64,000 bases of DNA, taken from Corynebacterium kroppenstedtii DSM 44385. GTDB taxonomy: Bacteria; Actinomycetota; Actinomycetes; Mycobacteriales; Mycobacteriaceae. This document shows, piece after piece, positions 1 through 7,097 of the stretch. Every line of letters begins with the position of its first letter. Position 1 is the stretch's first letter. The position numbers were made by a program, and so were the translations under genes. Location: contig NC_012704.1 of assembly GCF_000023145.1 (NCBI RefSeq), forward strand, positions 496,001 through 560,000, read 5' to 3'. The notes under the pieces were generated by a model. The model had not been told where the DNA came from and searched no databases. It worked only from the letters and a program-made list of their open reading frames with translations.

Positions 1-393
1 GGGCAGGGCAGCTCCGCCGCCTCGTCGAGTCACCTTCGGCACCGGGCACCCAAAATTCATGTCGATATGGTCAGCCAGGTTGTCGTCGGCAATCATGCGA
101 GCAGCTTCGTACGTCCACTTCGGGTCCGTGGTGTACAACTGCATGCTGCGCGGCGTTTCTTCGGGAGCGAACTCCGTCATGTGCAGAGTTTTCTCATTCC
201 GCTCGACGAGTGCTCGCGCGGTCACCATCTCGCAGACATAGAGCCCCGACGTCGTCCCCGTTTTTTCTATCTCGAGTTCACGACACAACAACCGAAAAGC
301 CACATTTGTTACCCCCGCCATGGGTGCAAGAACGACGGGGGACGATAGCTCAAATGGGCCGATTCGGAGGGGTGTGCGGGATCCAGAAATCAC
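1..393 (-). CDS. dusB: tRNA-dihydrouridine synthase (Dus family), N-terminal part, cut by the window edge
   Basis: The enzyme reduces uridine to dihydrouridine in tRNA D-loops, using FMN and NAD(P)H, in the cytoplasm. Reading the minus strand gives GPFELSSPVVLAPMAGVTN near the start and MNFGCPVPKVTRRGGG about 100 residues in. These are the FMN-binding opening strand and the family signature around the catalytic Cys. About 130 codons are visible and the gene runs off the left edge. I chose GTG at 393 because it lies 6 nt after TACACT (400-405), with TTGGTG 17 bp upstream, which fits a leaderless transcript. An in-frame GTG at 423 is the alternative. It is divergent from the CoA-transferase gene. 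Family assignment is near certain; the start is inferred. Confidence 0.9.
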   Translation of the reverse strand, partial: MISGSRTPLRIGPFELSSPVVLAPMAGVTNVAFRLLCRELEIEKTGTTSGLYVCEMVTARALVERNEKTLHMTEFAPEETPRSMQLYTTDPKWTYEAARMIADDNLADHIDMNFGCPVPKVTRRGGGAALP

Positions 394-644
394 CGTGCCA
401 GTGTAAACGTGTGTGAATCTCACACCAAGCGAGGGAAGGGGGAACCCATTTAGGGGAATAGTCTGGGCTAAGACTGCCGTTTCTGTCCCCCTCTTGACCT
501 AAAGTGGTACACGTAACAACACACCACGATCGTGGTGCGCCTCACCGAGCGGTGCCCCCTCGACGACGCGCCAAATTACGGACGTGGAATGTAAAGAGAA
601 CCCCCGATTGACCAGGAATTTCGGCGGGAGCACAGGAGGAAAAT
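394..644. promoter_or_regulatory. divergent control region between dus and cat
   Basis: This gene-free stretch carries the dus promoter (minus strand) and must carry the cat promoter. A perfect 6-bp inverted repeat with a 3-nt spacer, GTGTGA-ATC-TCACAC, lies at 411-425, just upstream of the dus -10 box. Several G-run or C-run words lie between 437 and 560, including GCCCCCT at 554-560. They resemble the loose RamA site (four to six G flanked by A/C/T and T/C). The cat ribosome-binding site AGGAGG is at about 634-639. No single cat -35/-10 pair stands out. Confidence 0.4.
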
Positions 645-2159
645 ATGTCAGGACGGATAGCCAACCCGAAGTTGCAAGGCCTCATCATGAGTGCCGACGA
701 AGCCGCCGCCAAGATCAACCCCGGCGATCAGATCGGCTTCAGTGGATTCACCGGTGCCGGATATCCCAAAGAATTCCCTCAAGCCCTGGCCCGCCGGATC
801 AAAGAGGCACATGACCGCGGCGAAGAATTCAAAGTCAATGTGATGACTGGTGCATCGACCGCCCCGGAGCTCGACGGTGCATTAGCCGAGGTCAACGGCA
901 TCAACTGGCGTATGCCGTACCAATCTGACCCGACTCTTCGTAAGCGGATCAACGCTGGCGACACGTACTACAGCGACATTCACCTCTCGCACTCGGGGAT
1001 GCTCCTGGACCAGGGATTTTTCGGGGCGACCGACGTGGCCGTCGTTGAGGCAGTGCGCATTAAGGAAGATGGGGCAATTATCCCCTCGTCGTCCGTCGGT
1101 AACTCGACAAACTACCTGCGTAATGCCAATAAAATAATTATTGAGGTCAACTCCTGGCAGTCCGAAGACCTCGAAGGTATGCATGACATCTGGAGCTATG
1201 GTCAGCTGCCTAACCGTCAGCCCATTCCGATCGCCGACCCCGGTGACCGGATCGGAACCCCGTACATCGATATCGACGTCGACAAGGTCATCGCAGTCAT
1301 CGAAACCGACGCTGCGGACCGCAACTCCCCGTTCAAGCCGATCGACGACGATTCCAAGAAGATTGCCAACTACCTGCTTGATTTCCTCGACGGCGAGATC
1401 AAGGCTGGGCGTCTGACCAAGGAATTGCTTCCGATGCAGTCCGGTGTGGGGAACATTCCGAACGCTGTTCTCGCGGGGCTGCTGGAAGGGCCGTATCACC
1501 ACATTACGTCTTACACGGAGGTTATCCAGGACGGGATGATCGACTTGATGGATCAGGGCACCATGACGGTGGCGTCGGCAACCGCATTCTCGCTGTCGCC
1601 GGAATACGCACACCGGGTCAATGAAAATGCTGCTGAGTACGCCAAGAAGATTGTTCTGCGTCCGCAGGAAATCTCCAACCACCCAGAAGTTATCCGACGC
1701 CTCGGCGTGATTGCATGTAACGGAATGATTGAGGCCGACATTTACGGCAACGTCAACTCCACCCATGTCACGGGCTCCAAGATGATGAACGGCATCGGCG
1801 GATCCGGCGACTTCACGCGTAATGCCTTTGTGTCGTGCTTCGTGTCGCCATCGCGCGCAAAGGGTGGCGACATCTCCGCCATCGTGCCCATGGTTTCGCA
1901 CGTTGACCACAATGAGCACGACGTCGACGTGATTATTACTGAGCAGGGTCTGGCTGATCTGCGCGGACTTGCTCCGCGGCAGCGCTCCCGGAAGATCATC
2001 GAGAACTGTGCCTACCCGGATTACCGCGAGCCGTTGCTGGAGTATGTGGAGCGGGCAGAGAAGAACGCATCCGGATTGCACACTCCTCATGACCTCCACG
2101 AGGCATTCAATTTCCACACTCGTTTCATGGAGACTGGCTCCATGATGCCGGAGAAGTAG
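645..2159 (+). CDS. cat: succinyl-CoA:acetate CoA-transferase / acetyl-CoA hydrolase family
   Basis: The product moves CoA between succinyl-CoA and acetate (or propionate), activating the acid without ATP and releasing succinate. At 504 aa it has the usual length of the Cat1/AarC/ActA group. The N-terminal half has the CoA-transferase fold (GDQIGFSGFTGAGYPKEFP). The middle carries SYTEVIQDG, where the family's catalytic Glu sits. The C-terminal half has the glycine-rich GIGGSGDFTRNAF and ITEQGLADLRG motifs. AGGAGG stands 5 nt before ATG. In C. glutamicum the orthologue (actA/cat) belongs to the acetate regulon. Here G-run motifs lie upstream and ramA is about 17 kb away. Substrate choice among acetate, propionate and succinate is inferred from the family. 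Confidence 0.92.
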   Translation: MSGRIANPKLQGLIMSADEAAAKINPGDQIGFSGFTGAGYPKEFPQALARRIKEAHDRGEEFKVNVMTGASTAPELDGALAEVNGINWRMPYQSDPTLRKRINAGDTYYSDIHLSHSGMLLDQGFFGATDVAVVEAVRIKEDGAIIPSSSVGNSTNYLRNANKIIIEVNSWQSEDLEGMHDIWSYGQLPNRQPIPIADPGDRIGTPYIDIDVDKVIAVIETDAADRNSPFKPIDDDSKKIANYLLDFLDGEIKAGRLTKELLPMQSGVGNIPNAVLAGLLEGPYHHITSYTEVIQDGMIDLMDQGTMTVASATAFSLSPEYAHRVNENAAEYAKKIVLRPQEISNHPEVIRRLGVIACNGMIEADIYGNVNSTHVTGSKMMNGIGGSGDFTRNAFVSCFVSPSRAKGGDISAIVPMVSHVDHNEHDVDVIITEQGLADLRGLAPRQRSRKIIENCAYPDYREPLLEYVERAEKNASGLHTPHDLHEAFNFHTRFMETGSMMPEK

Positions 2160-2198
2160 TTGACGGTGGCGGCGGCCTTGGGTGGTTCTCCAGGCCGT

Positions 2199-2229
2199 TT
2201 GCCAGGCGTCCGCTGTCATGATCTATACT
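2199..2229 (+). promoter_or_regulatory. candidate promoter for tRNA-Lys
   Basis: TTGCCA (2199-2204) and TATACT (2224-2229) are separated by 19 bp and lie about 90 bp before the tRNA-Lys gene, in the gap after cat. The -10 box is good; the spacer is slightly long. Confidence 0.4.
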
Positions 2230-2316
2230 GACTAGCGCACATTCAAACATTGTGTTGAGTGCTGTCGTTTACTTTCGTGGTGGTGGCAGCAGTTAGCGCT
2301 TAATCAGAATGTGTGT

Positions 2317-2389
2317 GGGCCTTTAGCTCAGCTGGTAGAGCTACGGACTTTTAATCCGCAGGTCGAGGGTTCGAGCCCCTCAGGGCCCA
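2317..2389 (+). tRNA. tRNA-Lys (anticodon TTT)
   Basis: A full cloverleaf can be folded. The acceptor stem GGGCCTT pairs with AGGGCCC, the D-arm is GCTC/GAGC, and the anticodon loop CTTTTAA has TTT in the anticodon position. The T-arm is GAGGG/CCCTC with TTCGAGC, and the discriminator is A. The first pair of the anticodon stem is an A-C mismatch. CCA is not encoded. It lies between cat and the convergent ABC transporter operon. Confidence 0.96.
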
Positions 2390-2397
2390 CAACAACG

Positions 2398-2430
2398 CCC
2401 CTCACCAGAATTGCCTGGTGAGGGGTATTT
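2398..2430 (+). terminator. terminator after tRNA-Lys, possibly bidirectional
   Basis: A perfect 10-bp stem, CCCCTCACCA with TGGTGAGGGG, encloses an 8-nt loop and is followed by a short T-containing run. It sits between tRNA-Lys and the convergent substrate-binding protein gene (stop at 2434), so it could serve both strands. Confidence 0.75.
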
Positions 2431-2433
2431 GCG

Positions 2434-3501
2434 TTAGCCCTTCTGCACGCTGATGTCGTTGTGAGCTAGCCATTCTTTTGCAATACGCGCGGCCCGTTTC
2501 TGATCGGTGACGCTTTCGTTGTTGAGCTCCGCCAGATCCTCCGTCGTCATCTTTTTACTTATTGAATTGATGATGTCCTCTGCTTTGCCATCCTTAAAGT
2601 TATTCAATTTTTTACTAGCAAGAGGAACGACATTTGACGGGAGGAGCAGGTGCTGTGGGTCGTCGAGAACAGTGAGATTATTTTTCTTAATAGCCGGATC
2701 TGCACTAAAGATATTCGCTACCTGAATTTTTCCGTCTGTCAGTGCCTTGACCGTTAATGGCCCGCCAGAGTCTTCGATAGGCGTGAAATCAACGTCGACG
2801 CTATACACCGCTTTAAGACCCGTCGGCCCGTAGGGGCGGGATTCTGCCTCTGAGGGTCCTCCGTATTTCACCGACCCCGGTACGCGCGCGAGGTCACCCA
2901 CGCTGTGAAGGTGGTAACGCCGGGCGAAGTCATGGGTAACGGTGTACGTGTCTTGGTCCGACGCGGGGGAGTAGTTCAAGAGGTGAAGTCCCTGTGGCGT
3001 GGCGTGAACGAGGTCGCGATACACGTCGTCAGGATCTTTCGCAGCTGTCGCGTTGTCATTATCTCCGTGTGATGATTCTTTCTCGAAGTACTGGAGTAAG
3101 TTTCCCGAATATTCGGGGATCAGGTCGATCGATTGGTGCTCTATTTCTGGGATATAGACCTCACGCTGGCCAATCCGAAATTGTCTATCAACCTTAATGT
3201 GGTTTTTTTCAAGCGCTTGAGCGTAAATTTCGGCGATTATTTCATTCGAATAGTAGTCCTGTGAACCGATAACGATGGTATCGGAATCAGCACTCCCACT
3301 GGACAAAGGATTAGATCGCGCGCACGACGATAACGTGAGGATAAGAAGGCATGAGGTGATGATGGCCGCAATAATCGTGAAAGATCGTGATCGGGACTGT
3401 GACCGGGGCTTCGGTCTTATACCTGAAAGAAACGTGTTGCTGGCCGGAAGCGGAGTTCGGCGTGATGCGGTGTGTACGTAGTCCAACCAGTTGATCGTCA
3501 T
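2434..3501 (-). CDS. osmoprotectant-type ABC transporter substrate-binding lipoprotein (ProX/OpuCC-like)
   Basis: This is the extracellular binding protein of a quaternary-amine importer (glycine betaine, choline or carnitine class). The 355-aa product has a long basic N-terminus, one hydrophobic helix (about residues 41-58) and a lipobox ending LTLSSC, so it should be a membrane-anchored lipoprotein. The mature part opens with IVIGSQDYYSNEIIAEIYAQ and continues with DLIPEYSGNLL, both typical of the OpuAC/ProX family. It is the last of four genes on the minus strand after ATPase and two permeases, 106 bp from the nearer permease. The ligand cannot be read from the sequence. The N-terminus before the helix is longer than usual and the start may lie further in. 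Confidence 0.85.
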   Translation of the reverse strand: MTINWLDYVHTASRRTPLPASNTFLSGIRPKPRSQSRSRSFTIIAAIITSCLLILTLSSCARSNPLSSGSADSDTIVIGSQDYYSNEIIAEIYAQALEKNHIKVDRQFRIGQREVYIPEIEHQSIDLIPEYSGNLLQYFEKESSHGDNDNATAAKDPDDVYRDLVHATPQGLHLLNYSPASDQDTYTVTHDFARRYHLHSVGDLARVPGSVKYGGPSEAESRPYGPTGLKAVYSVDVDFTPIEDSGGPLTVKALTDGKIQVANIFSADPAIKKNNLTVLDDPQHLLLPSNVVPLASKKLNNFKDGKAEDIINSISKKMTTEDLAELNNESVTDQKRAARIAKEWLAHNDISVQKG

Positions 3502-3607
3502 GGTAAGTGTCCCAGCTTTGGTGTCTGTAGTTTGTGTTGCAGGGCGGGAGTTTTTATCCGTTACATAGTTGCTGTTACATAGCTATTGTTAGCTCCAGCC
3601 TCAATGT

Positions 3608-4270
3608 TTAATGATCGCCGAAACGATTCCCGGCCCACCTCTGAGCACGCCCAAGGGCTGCATCAATGACAACTGCGAGCGCAATGACAATAAGTGACGA
3701 TCCCAACATTTCGGAATAATCGCGCGATTTCAATCCTGCGAACAGAAAGCGCCCAAGCCCAATATCAGCGGTGTATGCCGCGAGCGTTGCGGTCGCGATG
3801 ACTTGTAACGTTGCCGCTCGGATTCCACCCATAATCACGGGCAATGCCAGCGGAAGTTCGACGGAAGTTATGACTTGCCAGGGCGTCATCCCGATCGCTT
3901 GGGCTGCCGACGGGATATCCGGCGAAATCGATTCGACTCCGGAATAAGCTCCGGCCAGCAGAGATGGGATAGCTAACACAATGAGCGCGAGGGTGGGCGC
4001 TTTTAATCCGATGCCCAGCCACAGACCGAATAGTGTCAGCAGGCCCAACGTAGGGATCGCGCGTGCTGCTCCGGTCAGCGCACCAATGAGGCCAGCTCCT
4101 CGTCGAATATGGCCAATGACTATTCCTGTTGGTATTGCTAACACAGAAGAAATAGCCACAATCATTACCGTGAACCATAGGTGTTCAACTAATCGTTGCG
4201 TGATCGAACCGTTTCCTGACCAATGGTCTGCTGAAAAAGCCCAGCTTAGGGCGTCGATAAAATAGTTCAT
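3608..4270 (-). CDS. osmoprotectant-type ABC transporter permease (second permease)
   Basis: An integral membrane subunit of the importer, 220 aa, with about six hydrophobic segments. The EAA-type loop facing the ATPase reads SIEMTPWQV-like (AQAIGMTPWQVITSVELPLA). It resembles OpuCD/ProW short permeases. I place the start at ATG 4270, because its ATGA overlaps the TGA of the upstream permease by 4 nt, which is the usual coupled arrangement. An upstream in-frame start at 4300 would overlap 34 nt. Translation is therefore probably coupled to the neighbouring permease gene. Confidence 0.86.
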   Translation of the reverse strand: MNYFIDALSWAFSADHWSGNGSITQRLVEHLWFTVMIVAISSVLAIPTGIVIGHIRRGAGLIGALTGAARAIPTLGLLTLFGLWLGIGLKAPTLALIVLAIPSLLAGAYSGVESISPDIPSAAQAIGMTPWQVITSVELPLALPVIMGGIRAATLQVIATATLAAYTADIGLGRFLFAGLKSRDYSEMLGSSLIVIALAVVIDAALGRAQRWAGNRFGDH

Positions 4271-4917
4271 GATGATGCGCCACCCGATGCGTGGCTCCAT
4301 GGAGTGAGCAGCCAGGTAAGACCTTGAATAATGGCATCGATCACGAGGGCAACAATAATCGTGGCGACGATACCCGCGGTGACCTCCGCCGTTATGCCGC
4401 GCTGAAAACCGTCGGTGAGTAGTGAACCCAAACTAGGGATACCGACGAGTGCACCGATGGTGACCAGGCCAATCGTGGAGGATGCGACCACGCGGAGTCC
4501 CGACGCGATGACGGGAATAGCCAGCGGTAGGTCCACTTTCCACAGGATTGTGCGGGGGGAGTGCCCGAGGGCGAGTGCCGCGTCCCGAGTGTGTGCATCG
4601 ACGGAGGCGAAAGCGTCGGCCGCGGTGCGGACAAGTAACGCGACTCCGTAGACCGTGAGCGCGGTGATCATCGTGAGGTTTGATCGCAATGGTGTGCCAA
4701 TGATGATCGGAATTGTAATGATGAGTGGTAAGGAAGGCACTGCGTACATGAGAGAGGCCGCATTTAGCAATGGCCTACCGAACAGAGGGTGGGAAAATGC
4801 ATAGCGCCCTATCGGAATGGCAATAAGCAGTGAGAAAAGAATCGGGGGCAGCGCTAATCGGAGGTGTTGGCCGGTTAGTTCCGCGATATCCTCCCAATTG
4901 GTGATCACCCAGTTCAT
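4267..4917 (-). CDS. osmoprotectant-type ABC transporter permease (first permease)
   Basis: This is the partner permease, 216 aa, with five to six hydrophobic segments and the cytoplasmic EAA loop AALALGHSPRTILWKVDLPL. It begins with the soluble lead MNWVITNWEDIAELTGQHL, as in OpuCB. Its ATG overlaps the ATPase stop (ATGA, 4 nt) and its own stop overlaps the next permease start in the same way. ATPase, permease, permease thus form one tightly coupled transcript. Two non-identical permeases imply a heterodimeric channel. Confidence 0.87.
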   Translation of the reverse strand: MNWVITNWEDIAELTGQHLRLALPPILFSLLIAIPIGRYAFSHPLFGRPLLNAASLMYAVPSLPLIITIPIIIGTPLRSNLTMITALTVYGVALLVRTAADAFASVDAHTRDAALALGHSPRTILWKVDLPLAIPVIASGLRVVASSTIGLVTIGALVGIPSLGSLLTDGFQRGITAEVTAGIVATIIVALVIDAIIQGLTWLLTPWSHASGGASS

Positions 4918-5726
4918 GAGGTAAGTACCCCCACGCTTCTTCCGTAGGAATCAACAGCAACGGCTTGTCCATTGACTGTTCGCGTTGTTAATTTCCTATT
5001 CGTATTGCTTGCTCCGGTAAACGATGCAACGAAGTCATTCTTTGGGTTGGTCATTATCTCGGAAGGTGATCCATGTTGTGATATCACTCCACCTTTTTCG
5101 AGAATAACGACCGAGTCGCTAAGCCGAAATGCTTCGTCGATGTCGTGGGTCACGAAGAGAATCGTTTTCCCTAATTCTTGTTGGAGGCGCAGGAGCTCGT
5201 CTTGCAATTCCCGACGGACGATCGGGTCAACAGCTCCGAAGGGCTCGTCCATGAGCAGGATATTCGGGTTTGATGCAAGGGCCCGTGCCACACCGACCCT
5301 CTGCTGCTGGCCGCCAGAAAGCTGGTGAGGGTATCGCTTCGCTAAGGCAGGATCGAGCCCCACGCGCTCCATAATCTTTCGAGCGTTTTTCCGGGCCTCG
5401 CGACGAGGTGTGCCTAGGAGCGTCGGCACAACCGCAATATTCGCTTCGACTGTCTTGTGGGGCATGAGCCCACCAGATTGTATGACGTACCCAATTCGAC
5501 GCCGGAGGTCGACGGCGGACTCGTCCATGACGTTGTGATCGTCGATGCAGACTTGGCCGCTCGTGGGCTCGGTCATGCGGTTAACCATGCGTATTAACGT
5601 CGTTTTCCCCGAGCCAGATGTGCCGACGAGTGACACGATGTGATGCGACGGTATGACTAGTGAGAAATCGTGGACGGCGGTTGAGCCATCTGGGTAGGTC
5701 TTGGAAACGTGATCGAAGGTAATCAA
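4914..5726 (-). CDS. osmoprotectant-type ABC transporter ATP-binding protein (OpuCA/ProV-like, no CBS domains)
   Basis: The cytoplasmic ATPase powers the importer. The 270-aa chain has Walker A GTSGSGKTT (about residue 36), the Q-loop YVIQSGGLMPHKTV, the signature LSGGQQQRVGVARAL, Walker B ILLMDEPFGAVD and the H-loop FVTHDIDEA. The start is TTG at 5726, 8 nt after AGGAGG. Classical OpuCA and ProV proteins carry C-terminal CBS domains that sense ionic strength. This one ends soon after the ABC domain, so such gating seems absent or located elsewhere. It is the first gene of the four-gene minus-strand operon. Confidence 0.9.
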   Translation of the reverse strand: MITFDHVSKTYPDGSTAVHDFSLVIPSHHIVSLVGTSGSGKTTLIRMVNRMTEPTSGQVCIDDHNVMDESAVDLRRRIGYVIQSGGLMPHKTVEANIAVVPTLLGTPRREARKNARKIMERVGLDPALAKRYPHQLSGGQQQRVGVARALASNPNILLMDEPFGAVDPIVRRELQDELLRLQQELGKTILFVTHDIDEAFRLSDSVVILEKGGVISQHGSPSEIMTNPKNDFVASFTGASNTNRKLTTRTVNGQAVAVDSYGRSVGVLTS

Positions 5727-5869
5727 TTATTAGGCCTCCTCAGCAATAGTCTCGAGGCTATCAGAATTCGACGTACCGGTGCCGGGAGGTAGTGGGGGAG
5801 AGTGGTTCTTCTGGGGTTGAGGTGGTGTTGAGGAAGTGGCCGTGAAAAGAGGTGGCTTACCAGGCGATT

Positions 5870-5898
5870 TTGTGAATTTTAGGTGGTTAACGTAGTCT
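5870..5898 (+). promoter_or_regulatory. promoter of tRNA-Glu
   Basis: TTGTGA (5870-5875) and TAGTCT (5893-5898) are 17 bp apart and lie 34 bp before the tRNA. The rest of the 5727-5931 gap holds the ABC operon leader with its AGGAGG. I do not trust the 69-codon minus-strand ORF there. Confidence 0.6.
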
Positions 5899-5931
5899 GT
5901 AGCAGCTGCTGCAGAGAACTCTGTAGCGCGT

Positions 5932-6004
5932 GCTCTCATCGTCTAGTGGCCTAGGACTCCGCCCTTTCACGGCGGCAACACGGGTTCGAACCCCGTTGAG
6001 AGTA
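5932..6004 (+). tRNA. tRNA-Glu (anticodon TTC)
   Basis: The cloverleaf has acceptor GCTCTCA with TGAGAGT (one G-U pair at the end), anticodon stem CCGCC/GGCGG with loop CTTTCAC, and T-arm CGGGT/CCGTT-like with TCGAACC. The discriminator is A. It stands alone, with its own promoter and terminator. Confidence 0.95.
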
Positions 6005-6009
6005 CAGCA

Positions 6010-6045
6010 CCCCCTGGCCTGTAATCGCAGGCCAGGGGGATTTTC
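6010..6045 (+). terminator. terminator of tRNA-Glu
   Basis: A perfect 12-bp stem, CCCCCTGGCCTG with CAGGCCAGGGGG, has a 6-nt loop and is followed by ATTTTCGTTT. It is a strong intrinsic terminator. Confidence 0.85.
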
Positions 6046-6214
6046 GTTTGTCGTATTAGCCGCCCCTACCTGTCTGTGGTTCTATTTTGGTTCTACGTGC
6101 AACGGGCCGGCTACCCCCTGGTCGGCGTATAAGCTCCGTAAAACCCCCTTGTGATACGTAAAAGCCCGCGCCCAATGTGACTCGCTGGTACAAGACAGTT
6201 TATCCCTGGGTGGT

Positions 6215-6640
6215 TTACTTGCTTGAGCTCTCTTTCTCCGCCTTTTTACGCTTTCGGGCCCAGAAGTCAATATCCCAGATAATTGTGTTCATGTGAATCA
6301 CCATTAGTGGGAAGAACCATTTTGGAGTGTGCCCCGAATATATTGGATCATCTTCGTCAGATACGGCGATTTTCTTGATCCCGTAATAACACCACATAAC
6401 ATCGATGATGATAGTGGCCAGGAGCGTTTGCCAGTCCATAAACACATAAATGGGGGCCAAAGCCGCGGTAAAGAGGAAATGCAGCGTTCCGACTAACCAT
6501 TGGCCAAGAAAGAAATTATGTCCGCCGAGGCATGAGCTCCACACTGCGAATTTGTAAGCGCGGGATTTCGTTCTTTTTACTTCTTTGAAATTAACATAGC
6601 GAGAGTCGAGGTCGTGTTTCTCGGGGATGTAGTCAAACAC
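6215..6640 (-). CDS. TM2-like small membrane protein
   Basis: The product is 141 aa. After a hydrophilic N-terminus, the segment from about residue 24 (KSRAYKFAVWSSCLGGHNFF, then LGQWLVGTLHFLF) resembles a TM2 domain: charged lead, first helix, Gly/His-rich turn, FLGQ, second helix. One or two more hydrophobic segments follow (LLATIIIDVMWCYYG; FFPLMVIHMNTIIW), then a lysine-rich tail. The GTG start at 6640 is supported by GGAGGG 9 nt upstream. It lies 27 bp behind a 65-codon membrane-protein gene and is probably co-transcribed with it. The biochemical role is unknown; TM2 proteins are scattered across bacteria without an agreed function. Confidence 0.7.
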   Translation of the reverse strand: MFDYIPEKHDLDSRYVNFKEVKRTKSRAYKFAVWSSCLGGHNFFLGQWLVGTLHFLFTAALAPIYVFMDWQTLLATIIIDVMWCYYGIKKIAVSDEDDPIYSGHTPKWFFPLMVIHMNTIIWDIDFWARKRKKAEKESSSK

Positions 6641-6667
6641 AATGCGTACCCTCCGGATATCGAAAAC

Positions 6668-6865
6668 CTAGTCGCTATGGGGTTGGAGCTGCTTTAATGA
6701 TCTTTTCCGATTTCTATTGAACTCAATGGAACAGATGCCTCCCAGGAGGAGGCCGATTCCTCCGACCTCTTTCGGAACCACGCCAAAGACATACAGGAAG
6801 CAAGCGACAATACCGACCACGCCGCCGATCACAGTTAGATATGAGATCGTCTTCGAAGAAGACAT
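6668..6865 (-). CDS. 65-aa membrane protein of unknown function
   Basis: A small protein with two hydrophobic stretches (about residues 8-27 and 33-47), a Gly-rich second helix (GGIGLLLGG) and a basic tail (NRNRKRSLK). AGGTG lies 7 nt before ATG. It is the first gene of a two-gene unit with the TM2-like protein. I do not recognise a family. Shape and pairing suggest a membrane complex partner, but that is inference. Confidence 0.6.
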   Translation of the reverse strand: MSSSKTISYLTVIGGVVGIVACFLYVFGVVPKEVGGIGLLLGGICSIEFNRNRKRSLKQLQPHSD

Positions 6866-7048
6866 CTAGTTCACCTCATCTAGTTTGCGGTGGGCAGCCA
6901 TCACTACCCTGAGTGTGCAATGCTTGGCTAAGTATATCGAACTTAGTTCCAGTATCGTTCCGGTCGGAGGTAGTTGGCCCTGTCCGAGTCAGTCCCGCTC
7001 GTCTCTAGCAGTCGCGTGTATCCACTGAAACTCGAATCGGCACACAAC

Positions 7049-7080
7049 CCAAAAACGCCCGGCAAACAGCAGCCGGGCGG
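7049..7080 (-). terminator. terminator of the glpT-glpQ operon
   Basis: On the minus strand CGCCCGGC pairs with GCCGGGCG (7056-7063 and 7072-7079) around an 8-nt loop, followed by TTTTTGGG. It lies 18 nt past the glpQ stop. Confidence 0.8.
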
Positions 7081-7097
7081 GTATATGGTGGCTCGAT

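Noticed and set aside
411..425. GlxR/CRP operator
   Set aside because: The half-sites fit but the spacer is 3 nt, whereas GlxR needs 6; kept only as an unassigned palindrome.
882..2219. Long minus-strand ORF of 445 codons opposite cat
   Set aside because: It is the antisense of a well-recognised CoA-transferase gene and its translation is His/Val/Asp-biased with no family resemblance.
5730..5939. 69-codon minus-strand ORF before the ABC ATPase gene
   Set aside because: It runs into tRNA-Glu, has no ribosome-binding site and is Pro/Ser/Thr-biased without motif.
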